Source of the DNA: Priapulus caudatus
Lineage: Eukaryota > Priapulida > Priapulimorpha > Priapulimorphida > Priapulidae
Reading direction: 5' to 3'
Length of the DNA stretch: 39,792 bases
Assembly (NCBI RefSeq): GCF_000485595.1
Contig: NW_014577067.1
Location: 918,228-958,019, forward strand
The notes beneath the pieces are model-generated. The model saw only the letters and a list, made by a program, of their open reading frames with translations, searched no databases and was not told the DNA's origin. The stretch's first letter is position 1. The number at the start of each line of letters is the position of its first letter. The translations under genes and the position numbers were made by a program. Of the stretch, positions 11,597-23,500 are shown piece by piece.

Positions 11597-14500
11597 GTAG
11601 TCAAGCCGGTGTACGTCTCACGAAAACTGTGCGATGTTACGCTTCCCGCTATACGGATTCGCGCGCCCGCCCTCCTTCGGCGCGCGAATTCGTATAGCGG
11701 GCAGCGCGAGATGCTACATACAACACCCGCGGTCGCGTGCGCCCAGTCCCGCGGAAGTGCGCGGCTTAACCGCTCTCGGCGGTCGGGGAATAACGCATCT
11801 TTTGCGCAACGCCATCTTGTACCCCGTCTCTCTGGACTCGTTAGTGGAGTAGGCGAGGTACGGTCCGGCATATTAGATAGTACCAGTGTACGTTCCGGTA
11901 TACCGGACCGTACCCAGGGTACGTTCTGGCAGTACCCTGGGGGACATAGACCCTCTCAGCGTCACTGACACTGTTTTTGTCATCCATCAGGCATCACTGA
12001 TCATGGCATGCGATGAATATCTTCCTCGTGTTTGATATCTGCAGCCATTGTTTACAATATTGAATAATTATGCATTCATTTAGCACTCTGTCTATCTCTT
12101 CGTGTCGTCAACAATACACTATTGTATTATAGCGACTGACTGTATTCTAAATAAATGATGGTATTTGACAAATGTAAAATCTCCCAGCAAAGTCGCCATA
12201 CCAAACTTAACCCAAATATCTATGGATGAGTTTGTTTTTGATCAGTCTGATTGTGATTGCTTGCTCCTATTCCCTTTAAGAATGCAGATGTTTCTCAGAT
12301 GGTTGACCTGTCAGTTGTGTCACTTGTCCTTATCGCAGGATAGTTCATAACTAGCAGCGGGTGATGATAAAGGATTATTAGGATTTTCCATGCTACCGTA
12401 TTAGATCTGCTAAAATCCATCTTCGCCAGCAGAGTCAATAATTAATGTTGATACAATCGTATAAGAAACAAACGTGCATAATGTGTTGATGCGTGTGATT
12501 GTAAACAGCGATCCATCCAAATAACGCACCCTAACCTAACACTCTACCACTACGGTTGCCTATGAAATTGACTGTGTTTTCCTACATGGTTACCTTTTTG
12601 GTTGGATCCCACATTTAACTTAAACTCTTGACTGTAGTCATGGCAACATTAGTATGGATGTTATTCAGCGCGATAGGCACAGCAAATTTTTAAGGGGAGG
12701 AGAGGGCAAATTTTCCAAGAAATAGCTCACATGTAAGATAGAGTTATGCTGAAGGGATAATTGTGTTTTTGTAATTGTCATTTTGTTCCATTATTTTCTA
12801 TTTTGCTCCAAAATCTAAGGGGACACCTGCCCTCTTTCCCCCAGAGGCTACAACTATGATAAACCTTTTCCCCACAGAAAGTAGAAGATCACAGGAAGAA
12901 GTGGGACAAAGATCACTATGAATCCCTTGCAAAGGAGCGGATCGAAGAGGAGCAAAGAATGGCTCTCGGCATTCAGTCAAAGGAGATGCCTGTCAAGAGG
13001 GAGTTGCTAAAGCAGCGAGACTATAAAGTAATTATTAATCTGTTTAATTAGTTAATTATATGTAGTTATAATAGATATTATGATGTTAATTATTGATATA
13101 TAGGGAGTAATCCAGAAGAGACCATCTTGTCCCAGTATGTGAAGTCGTGTGACAAGGTACAATTTAGTAAAAGATGTATCAATATCAAAAACGTACAATT
13201 TTATGTCAGTATAAGAAATCTGGTCAAAAATATATATCCTCCACTTCAGATATGGTTGTTTGTGTATGATAATTCCATCCCTAGCAATCAGTTCAAATAT
13301 AAATATGTAGGTGTATTTTCTTATTATTGTAGAAAGGCTTTTGCCTCTACCCTTATGTGTGTAGGCGGAGGCTCCACTTGCCTTGTGTGGGTTGTGGTTG
13401 ACGATTAAGACGAATGACTCAACTGATGTTTACGAGTCTGACATTATTCTACCACACAAATGCAAATACGAGTTTCAAGTTAGATTATGTACCATGTCAT
13501 TTCATGATCTTAAAAACAAATTTAACCAATCTAGACCTACTTTTACAAGGTTTTCGTATATATTCTCATACTATCATCTAGGTTGATCTTGAGTCTAAAC
13601 TTGGAAAAAGTCAAGTTATTACAAAGACAACACCAGCAGCATGTCAGGGCGGGTAAGGCATCTCTCTAGTCATACACAAATTTCCAATTTCATAGCAGTT
13701 ATGCTTCAATGTGCTTAATTTTTGTGTTGTTATTTATTAGTTTCTGCAGAGCTTACTGTTTTATATTACAGTATTTGAAACAAAATGTTATAAACAATCA
13801 TGCAAAACGTGTAGCAAAGCTAGAGTTGACAAAGATAATATCATTGACTGTGGTTTTCATTATCAGTATTGTAAGCTCATGTAGTGTAAGCTTGTAAAAA
13901 TTATTATTTAATGTTGTTTTTAGGTGAAAGTTGCAAAACATCTATCTGATTGTATTCCACACTTGTTTTAGGTATTACTGCAATGTCTGTGACTGCATAG
14001 TGAAAGATTCCATAAACTTCCTTGACCACATCAATGGAAAAAAACGTATGTACAAGAAATTTATTACCAGCTAAAACACAGCAGATGTGTATATATATAT
14101 ATATCAGGAGCTAATAATGACAAAAATTTGTCATTATTAGCTCCTGATATATATGTATATATTAACAATTATTATAATAATTAACACGACCTCTGCCGAG
14201 CTATGGGTTGGTGCAGGAATAATCATACAAAAAACATGAAACACATGGCCTGTGGAAAAAAAGGAAAAAAACTACAGTACATGGTACTTCAGTGTTCATT
14301 TGGTTAATATTCAATGTTCAGATTGTTCGGTTTATTTCACAGATCAGCGTAATCTGGGCATGTCAATGAAAGTAGAGCGATCAACTCTTGATCAGGTGAA
14401 GAAACGATTTGAGTTGAACAAGAAGAAAATGGAAGAGAAAAAGAAGGACTACGATTTCGAGCAGCGAATACAGGAACTGCGTGAAGAAGTGAGTAGTCTG

Positions 14501-14899
14501 TCGTGGAGAAAATAACAGCACTGGGGCATGGATGACATTTATTGCTGCCTAAATAATTTTTTTTTCATAATTCAATAATACAAGTGGGTTTGCATGATTA
14601 AATAAACACATTCGGTTGATAGAAGATATAGGAATGGTAATCAACTAGTTGCCTTTCTATTTAAAACTGTAAGGTACCATCTGTTCTCCGTAAAAAATGT
14701 ACGAATGGTATTTTATTCGATTTACCTGGTAATTTTTACTTCAAACTGCGCAACATTCTAGGAGGAGAAACAGAAGCAGTACAAGAGGGAGAAGAGAAAA
14801 GATCGAAAGAGAAAGGCGGACGATTCGATTGAGCAAAGCCTCGATCCGGACATGGCTTCTTTAATGGGATTCTCTGGATTTGGAACAACAAAGAAATAA
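11576..14899 (+). CDS. ZMAT2: ZMAT2 (Snu23-like), U4/U6.U5 tri-snRNP zinc-finger protein
   Basis: Nuclear pre-mRNA splicing factor, orthologue of yeast Snu23, acting in the tri-snRNP/B complex around the 5' splice site. Exons: candidate 11576-11596, then 12878-13027, 13582-13652, 13972-14045, 14343-14488 and 14762-14899 (TAA). All junctions are GT-AG and in phase, giving about 199 aa, the usual family length. Visible features are an N-terminal [14 protein letters not shown] segment, the matrin/U1-type C2H2 finger (Cys84, Cys87, His100, His106 within YYCNVCDC...HINGKKHQ), the highly conserved [18 protein letters not shown] segment, a Lys/Glu-rich helix with [16 protein letters not shown], and the C-terminal [11 protein letters not shown]. 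Nothing is broken. The next gene, on the opposite strand, converges on it. Confidence 0.93.
11646..11701. repeat. GC-rich perfect hairpin
   Basis: CCCGCTATACGGATTCGCGC and its near-exact complement GCGCGAATTCGTATAGCGGG flank a short loop. It lies about 50 bp inside the first candidate intron of ZMAT2. It could be a small palindromic element or a structured promoter element; no function can be assigned. Confidence 0.8.
11811..11819 (+). promoter_or_regulatory. YY1-type site
   Basis: GCCATCTTG preceded by GCAAC, in GC-rich DNA. YY1 sites of this form typically lie just downstream of transcription starts of housekeeping genes, consistent with ZMAT2 starting nearby. This is motif evidence only. 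Confidence 0.4.
11834..11954 (-). mobile_element. Half copy of the GGTCCGGTATACC repeat family
   Basis: The reverse complement of the left half of the elements at 24282 and 37021: it ends CATAGACCCT and contains TACGTTCCGGTATACCGGAC, AATATGCCGGACCGTACC and CTACTCCACTAACGAG in the expected order. The telomere-motif half is missing. Confidence 0.75.
11955..12877 (+). other. Probable first intron of ZMAT2
   Basis: AT-rich, with no open segment resembling a coding exon and no clear repeat. It ends in CCTTTTCCCCACAG, a good acceptor for the 12878 exon. Confidence 0.45.
14097..14154. repeat. Perfect 28-bp-arm palindrome in a ZMAT2 intron
   Basis: 14097-14124 and 14127-14154 are exact inverted copies with a 2-nt centre. 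The arms contain ATCAGGAGCTAATAATGAC, and the outer ends run into TA repeats. Such hairpins are typical of small AT-targeting MITEs. It lies between the finger exon and the next exon, away from the splice sites. Confidence 0.85.
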
Positions 14900-14900
14900 A
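14895..14900 (+). promoter_or_regulatory. AATAAA poly(A) signal overlapping the ZMAT2 stop codon
   Basis: The last codons AAG AAA TAA A create AATAAA at 14895-14900. A T/GT-rich stretch follows within 25 bp. If used, the 3' UTR would be only some tens of bases. Whether it is used cannot be told from sequence. Confidence 0.45.
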
Positions 14901-14984
14901 GTGGCTGCGATGGTGTTTATCTCATAATTCACACTGATTTTACGTGTAGTGAGTAAAGGGGTTCAGCAGTGAAACTACACCATC

Positions 14985-15301
14985 CAGTGGCGTATCCAGA
15001 TATGGACGAACAGGGCAGCAAAATGTACCTGGGCTGCCGAAGGCAACCCCGCGTGCTGGGGGCACGGCAGCGCTAGGCGGGTCTGGGGGCATGCTCCCCC
15101 TGGAAATTTTGAAATATTTAAGCCATTTTCCTGCCATCTGAGGCATACTGTGGGTCATATTCTGATGTCTGATGACACTATCTCAATCCTAGACTCAACA
15201 CTACAATTTAGGATTTGAAACACTTCATTATTTATTTTTTCTGGGCCTGCAAACGGGGGGGGGGCGTACGCCGGCTCCGCCCTATGCTGGATACGCCACA
15301 G
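14985..15301. mobile_element. MITE with CAGTGGCGTATCCAG termini
   Basis: It starts CAGTGGCGTATCCAG and ends CTGGATACGCCACAG, with the duplication CCATC at both flanks. The internal block GTCTGGGGGCATGCTCCCCC followed by TGGAAATTTTGAAA is a form I associate with many marine invertebrate genomes. It is about 317 bp with no coding capacity, inserted 86 bp past the ZMAT2 stop codon. The superfamily is uncertain, possibly hAT-like. Confidence 0.75.
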
Positions 15302-17581
15302 CCATCTATTCACTTTGTTTTGAGCATAGAGCTGCTGAATGCATTGATCAATAATGTACAGGTAGATTACGTTTTGAAGTGAAATGTTGCTGGTACATTA
15401 AATTATTGCGAGAGTCCTCTAAGCTCGAGAGTGAGATAGTCTGAGATTGTACGAAATGTATAGAATACACGCTGGCACAGTATTCTTATTGTTTATGCTT
15501 GTTTAGTTCGATAACGGATGAAAGAGAATGTATCTATGTTATATCCATGGCTAGATGGGTTCTATACGAAAGGGAGCTGTCAAAATTCTAACTACGTCAG
15601 GTGATTAGTTAACCCAGCAGAGTGAAAGTTGAAGTCTTGTAGTGTGGTTATGTGTGTACAGGCAAACTTTTATGTTGTACAGTTAGGCACTGAGAACCAG
15701 GTCCTGATTTTGTGATGTCGTGCTCATTCCACATGAAATTCACATGTAGGTGATATTTCTATAATTGTTTCTCATGCATGACACCACTGAGCTGGAGATT
15801 ATACTCATTACACGGAGCAAACTTGGGTCTAGTAACAACGGGCGCATTTGCAGAAACAAAATTAGCCTTAGCATGAACTTTTTCTCGTAGATGGGATCTG
15901 TACACATTGCGTATGAGACAATCGTAAATTCACCATGTTTCTATCAATAGTCTATGAGAAAGATTCAATGTTAAGACCAATGTGGTGTCATTCCACAGTC
16001 GACAAAGATTCTGGCGCTGGTGTCAGGATTCGCTGTGTCAATGGGCACTGTAGTGGAATAGTCGTCATAGTTGGTCTGTAATTATAGATCCAATGTTTAC
16101 GTGATATGATGAGTAACGAAGGAAAGCTTCAACGATCGACAACCGTTCAACGTGCTCCCATGTGGCCATTATCACTAAGTCAATCTACTCCGTGTACTTC
16201 ACTTTATTTCATATCAGTCACTGCTGTATTATTACAATAGTCGCATTGGATTGTCGGAAATACTTAATTCAGACGTTTCACACCAACAAGATGTATCACA
16301 GAATTCCTGGGTTTATGCAATAAGACTACTGCTAAATTTCGTACAATATAAACATTTTCTGGCACATGCAATTTCATTTAGAAGACAACTAATGTGTACA
16401 GTGTGTGTTGATTTTATAAGCAAGGTAGATAGATAGGTTTATAATAATATTCAATAAAAAATTAATGTACACTAAGCAATTTTGCTGTGCATTAGGTAAA
16501 AAAAGGGTATTGTTAAATATTATGCTGTTCTACTTCATTATAACAAATTGGTACAGCTTGATTGCTAGAGATAAAAAAAAATAATTCAAACAAATCAGAA
16601 ATCCATAAGAAGCACAGTAAAGTATAATAGAATAATAATCACCAGTATATTGCCTAAGGCAACATAATTGAATATGCAAAGTGAAATGCTATGCCATAAC
16701 AATTTCTTGTTACTAAAGCTAAACTAGTATACAACATATAAGTGAACAACGAGTCATAGTGCTACAAAATAATGGTCTTGGGAAGACACGCGTAAATTTA
16801 ATTTGTACGATTAGGGCATTCGTAATATATACTATAACTAACAGTACAAACAACTTTGACTACATGGTTATTTTGCAAATATGGTTGATAATGAACTGAT
16901 GTAACTCATGACAGACGGTATTACACAGGAAAAGATGCTACAATCTAAATCATTCCTGGTTACCAACTTGGATCAGTGATCGAAAATGAATAGGTGCTTT
17001 TTAGATCCTAAATAATATTTAAAATTTTAGTATTTTCAGACCTCTGTACTAACATTCATTAGTGGTTGCAGATGGTTTGTGTAAGAGCTTCTTCATTAAA
17101 TTGTGCTCACGAGGTTACCAAACGAACAGCCCCCTCTGGTGGTAGCTAATAAGACTATGATCTGACTGGCCCACATATAGGCTGAAACACACACTCATGC
17201 CAAGTTTGGCAATGCTGTCTTAATAATTGCGATTTGCATTGGACCATCCATTCATCGATCATCCTGGACATGTACGAAAAGTGCTAAGATTCATACTATA
17301 TTATAATAATCTATGATACTATACAACATCGATACAAGTTGACACGTCTCATGACAGTAATGCACACATGACTCCTGCTAACACTTTCACACAGCCTAGA
17401 AATATTCCAAATGGCATTCACTGGTTCAGATAGTTAGAAACACAAGCGAATGCAACTGGACTTTACAACTCACGTGTATCCCTTGCAAATAACACTTCAG
17501 TTAAGCCATAGATCGGTGGTCCATGGAGGACCATTGACAACAAATGGAAACGATTCGTTTGAATAACAGCCATTTGTTTGC
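15302..17581. other. Region between convergent genes, no further gene seen
   Basis: It separates the ZMAT2 and minus-strand gene 3' ends and probably holds the 3' UTR of the minus gene at its right edge. 15840-16000 contains a diverged inverted repeat (CCTTAGCATGAACTTTTTCTC against its partner near 15945-15990), a hairpin MITE related to 11420-11515. Apart from that it is AT-rich with no coding signal. Confidence 0.5.
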
Positions 17582-20500
17582 CTATTGTAATGCAGCTTTC
17601 ACATTTCCTTGACCTATATCCACGTATCGTGCCCATCCTCTGCCCGTTTCTTTGTCGGTTGTGTGCTTAACACCCTAAAGAGAATGATACACAATTCATT
17701 ACTAAAGATATCTCGGTCTATGTAATCTTATTCAATTTTGAAGATCCATTGCTTTTCATTCATACATTACTGGCAATCCAATAATCTTCCTATGAATTTA
17801 GAAGATATTTGAATTATATTTATAATTAATTATTATCTATAAAGATTTTTGCATGTAATAGCACTTTAAGTACTTCCAAATAGACAAAAGATGCCTTAAT
17901 TTTAGGCAATACGTACTGTCGTCGCTTGTAACCACGGGTTTTGTAGACTGCTTTGTCATCTGGTAGGTCAAACATATCCTCAATGCGCATCTCTTTGTTA
18001 GGATTACTCATCCTCTGTTGCTGTTGTTGTTGCTGCTGCTGCTGCTTCTTCTTCTGCTGCTGCTGCTGCTGACAATGATCATGATGAAAACAATGAAAAT
18101 AAGAGCAATCGGAGATAGCAAACCTCCGCCACAGCGTAACAGTCCCCCCATCTTGCTGGTACACCCAATACTTTGATGACATTTTCAGAAATTAGAAAAA
18201 AAGAGATCCAGGATTTTTTTTAATGAATTTTTAATGCATCCGAAGTCTTCCCCACAAAAAAATCCTGGATCCGGATCACCACCAAAATCTAATCGATTGG
18301 TTAAAACCGTCCAAAAAATATCATCAAAATCTGTCTGTAACTTTTTGAGATATCCTGTTGACAGACAAACAAACCAACAAACAAATGAACAAGGGTAAAC
18401 ACATAACCTCCTTGGCGGAGGTCATAAAATATAACCATATAGTATAGTGATGGTGGAAATAGACATTATGATAAAGAATGCAATAAAATTATGAAAAACA
18501 AAAACAATATGCATAACCGATAGCTTTGACTTGGAATCACTTCACAAGTAAACCAAGCAGAATAAGGAAAAGTGTGAGCCTGTACTGAAATACTAAAAAA
18601 CTCATTCTCTCTAAATTAACAAGTGCCGCAGAGCGACAGCGCTCACCTGACGGCAGGTGTTCTGATGCTAAACTCACTGGCAAACGAATGAAGAACACCC
18701 TCCCATCACCGCGTTCGCGCTCAGAGCCTCTCTCGATACTACTAATACAGATCTAAAATCTATGATAGCTAGGCTTTGCTATACCGGTAGTACAGTAATA
18801 AAGATACAGCTGTGTAACTTTAATGACTTTGATATATTAACATGTTATCATGGATATGCGTCAAGCGCGACCGTAGTGGTGGTGGTGGGGGGGAGAGGGC
18901 GGGTGGAGGAGGCTCTAATAGCAAAAGCAGTTGCCGCGAGATGGCGCGTGCAAGTGTCATCAATAATCAAAGATGGCATCACCCTTCGTGCGTGATAACC
19001 TCACTCCATTGAGTTGCTAAAATCCAAGTATATTCAGGCAGGCGAGAATTTCGCTCAGCTGTAAGTTAACACATCTGCATTGCAGGTTGCCAGGCAATAA
19101 TTATGATTAGAATAGTGCCAGTTCACCCCCATGCATGCGTAATGGGTTGCCCCCAATGTTTTTGCCTACCCACGCGAGCATTCAGGGTTCATTACAGTGT
19201 GCTAATACAGACTGCTACTCAGGATGCTAATACAGACTGCTTTAGAAAATAATATGATTTAAGGAGCGCAAACCTTGTTAAACAAACATTTGCCTTCGCA
19301 ATTGAACTGTAGCCTCACATCCACAATAGCAAAAGCAGTTCAGTCCTTTGTTAACAGTCAACAAATCCATGTTTAACCCTCCTCTTGAGGGTCAAAAGGT
19401 TATCCGACACTTATTCTTTGCATGTCAGCAGAAAGTACATTTCATGGTCCTTTCAATAAAGCCATAAAAATGCTAGGTCACCGCTGAAACAAAAAAGTTT
19501 TTCAATCACTCCGTCAGACCATGTCTTCAGAAAATGTCTAAAATTTGCCCTGTGCCCGATTGACCTTTGACCTGTGACCTCCAATTTCGGCACAGTAATG
19601 GCTTTTCCTACCATGGTGCTATACACCGACTATCACGAGCCTAGGTCGAGCCGTTTAGATTTGTGCCGCAATTCTGCATTTCCTCCCTATACCTTAAGTT
19701 AAGGAGGGAATGTTCCCTTCTTTTACACTGCTTGACCTTTGACCTTTGACCCCCCAGTTTCGACGCACGCACGGATGATCCTGCGATTCTACAAGCTGCA
19801 TCTGACTTCGTCAGATGAGCTAAAAATAGTGACTAGAAAGAAATTTGAGTAAGCAGCATTACCAATTCACAGAAAAAAAATCTGCTCTGCCATAAAAATG
19901 TGTAGCTCCAAGAAATGTTCATGTGTGCACAACCATGTCATGTATATAGACGGTAGTTTAGTCGTACCGCCACCTTACGTACACAACACGTGCATACCTT
20001 AACTATTGTGTGGGTCACTTCTCGCTTTGAAGGCTTTGATCTTCTGGTCAGGGCTGACTTGGCAGTCACAGATTTCTTTTGTGGGCCATTTGTCTTGGTA
20101 TGTTCAGGCTCTGGCGGTGAGAGTGTTGGCACAGTGCCAATGCAGCTAAGATGATCCCCATCGATCATTTCATCTGTTAGCTGCACAAGATACTCATCTG
20201 AATTCTATAAGAAAGAAAGAAAATTACGAGGGGACGATGTTTCGCAGTGAAGTATAAACTGATGACGTCATATCTAATCAGGTGCACACACGTGTGCGTG
20301 TGTGTGTGCGCGCGCACGTGCACGTGCAAATATCTGGATGCTTCTAATGGCAAGTTTCTCAGATGCACCTAGATATTAGGAATTTAGCTGGGTTTATCTT
20401 ACGTTGACTAACACAAAGCAGACGGCAATTGATAGTTAGGGCGCATACAATATACATTATTATAGTTGTGTCGGTCGTGACTCGTGTACGAGTACTCACT

Positions 20501-23500
20501 GAACTTGCGTGGCTAAGATTGGGCGATGCGGAATCCTCGAGGTCAAATGTCAGCAATGGCGGCGACGAAGCCATGATATCCCTCATTCTGTTCACAGCTC
20601 TGTTCAAGGCCAACTCGCTCGACCTTGTCGTCACTGGGGCATCACCTTTTGCGTGCAAAACAAGACAATGTGTGGCAACGCTTGAAACATCGCTCCATGA
20701 ACTAACCACAGGTACAGCACGCCTCAGAAACTGCGATGAAACCTGGCTATTTTCATGACAAATACACGGTCATAAAAGATTCAAGTTTGTTAGCATGCGT
20801 GCTTGAACTTTTTACGAACGACTGGCTTTCAAATACACACGCATGTTGACAAGTTTGTTAGCATGCGTGCTTGAACTTTTTACGAATGACTGGCTTTCAA
20901 ATACACAGGCATGTTGACATTAAGACGTGAGTCTAAAGTCAAAAAGCCATCTAACAAGATCATTCATAATTGCAGCACTTACTATAAATATTACTATAGA
21001 CAACAAAACAAATCTAGTTAGCCTTGGTTTACTACTCCATAAAGAACACGATGAAAAACCTGTGACTTCTTCTTTTTCGCATGGAGCTTCCTGTACAGGT
21101 GGCTTTTCGCCGCTTCTTGTCTGCACAGCTTCAATGTCCGTCTTGCGTACTGGAGAAGCGCGTTTCTTGAGAGGCTTGCCCTTCCACCGGCCCTTCTTGC
21201 CCTTCACTGGCGTGCCCGCGGGACTCAGAGTCGGTTGAATGAACACTATGCTCCCGTTTGGTACCCCTCTCCTGCTCAGCGCATCTCCGGACGCGTTCCT
21301 TGCAACCGCTGCAGGCCTGAGAGGCGACATCTCGTGTCTAGCGTGTACGTCCGCGCATACGGTGATGTGTCCGGGACTTCCGCAGACGTTGCCAACCGGC
21401 ATGGGCGTGCTCGTGAGAAACTTCGCCGGGCGGAAACCAAGCGCATCGAAGCGTGGCAGTCGAACTAGTTTCGAGACATCCTCTCTCGGTTTCCCTGCAT
21501 TTCGCGCGAGGCCCACTGTGGCGTTTTCGGGAGAAGCATCGTGCGTGGTGTTTTTTCCCCGATCGGTCGGTTGTGGGTTGTCGCCGTCGAGTTTTTTACG
21601 TCTGCCGATGACGCGGCGAGTGGTAACCGCTAGTGAAGCAGGTACATCCTGCATAGCAGCTTCATTTGGTCCTGTGTTGGGTAGAGTGGAGGGCTCGTAG
21701 CTTTCTGATGCACAAGAGAGGGAGGGTGAAGAATCTTTTGGGGCCTCTTTTAATTCGTCTTTGCCAACTACTCTTCTGGACCTAAGCTTGCGTGTCGGGA
21801 GCAACGAAGAGGCATCTCCCGCAATATCTACTTTGTCCTGCTGTTCCTGCTCTCTGCCATCTCTTCTAACTTTGGGTTGAATGTTACGTGCCTTCCCTGG
21901 CCGATCTTGGTTTTCTTTTTGCCCTTTTTCCTTCACCGCCTGTGTCATTCGAGTCGGTATTGATTCCAGTCTATGTGATGTAACCAGATTAGGTTTCACG
22001 GCTATGTCCAACAACCTTCCGTCTAGCGACTCTGGACTGTCAATGACATCATCTGCTAATTCTGTAACAGGAGAGAAAGTAGTCTCCGTAACAGGAAAGG
22101 GCATTTGTTTCAATGACATTTCTGTCTCAATGTTCAGCTCCGAAGCGTTGATTTCGTCAAAGTCGTAACTGCAGAACGGCATCGAAGTCTGACCTCTCGC
22201 TCCTTCCGATCGCATTTGCTCGTGTGCTGGCTTTGTCTTCTTGCGGACCCGTGACGTTACTTGCTGCGGCTTTCGTCTTGCTGACTTTGATCGCTGCGAC
22301 TTCGACATCATGCTGGCAGTCTCCTTAGCTGGTTTATTCTCTTGCTCTTCTAATTGTGTACTTGCTGCACAGCTACCAAGCTTGTCTTCAGTCAGCTTCA
22401 ACTCTCGTAGTTTCTTAATACCTCTCGTGCTTCTAACAGTCACTCTCGCATCTGTCTTGATAATCTTCTCTTCCTTAACAGAAGGGTCTCTTTCACGATG
22501 AATTTCAGGAACATCTTCTTGATTGCTGCATTGCGTAGACTGGCTACTGGCATCGACTGTATCCTGTGAAATGATCAGGCTTTCGGTGACTTCAGAGAAA
22601 CTAACCCTCGATGAAAGTTTAGGTTGCTTTGCCTTTGTTTCACTGTTTAGAAAAAAATAATATTAAATAACTGCATGCTTATATAGGTTTTAAATGACTG
22701 TTACTTGTACATGACAATATTTCGAGCTACTGCATTGTGAAGACCACTAATGACTATGAAAACATTTTTTAAATGAAATTACATAAATATTAAGTGCTAC
22801 TAAATACTTAAAGATGGACATGGTCTGGGTTAGCTGCAGTATGAACGACCCAAGATAATTAAGCCATTCCAATTTAAGAGTATAAAAACATATTATTGAC
22901 TGATATCTATTGCTGGTTTTAACAGTAGAAAAAAAAAAATCTGACTTATATCACATTCTAGTTTTGCCGAGGGGAAATGAAGTCAGGGATATTGTACATC
23001 ATAAATATTATATGATCCAATCAGGGGGTATGACAAGCAACCCTTATGTATGAACATTAATACCTGTACCTTAAAACCAGTATTCCAGGTGGCATAATAG
23101 TTGTTTGCGACACCACAATCGGAGGCGCAAGTTTAACATTGTTTCCTGGTGTGTAGGTCTTTCGGGTTTTCCATACATCTTCAGACGCCGTATCATTGTT
23201 GGAGTTTGCTGATTTTTTACCCTTGTATTTCTTCCTACCTGTATTCTCTTTGAAATCATCTGAAATTTTAAGGAATATGTGTTTTATGTAAAGAAAGTAA
23301 ATGAAAAAAAAACACTAAAAGAAAACATTGGTAGACAATATGCAACCAAAAATCTGTCTAAGTAAATTGTAAAAATTAATTAATTCAAGTGTGTAAGTGT
23401 GTAAGAAAGCCCATAGTTCACGTACTTTGTACCTATGAGTTTTTTGCATCTTCACTGATGGCAAGCAGCTTGCAAGCCCATGATCTCACTTTTACCAATG

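Noticed and set aside
20927-22501. Long plus-strand ORFs (up to 153 codons)
   Set aside because: They are antisense shadows of the large, higher-GC minus-strand exon and have no splice or domain support.
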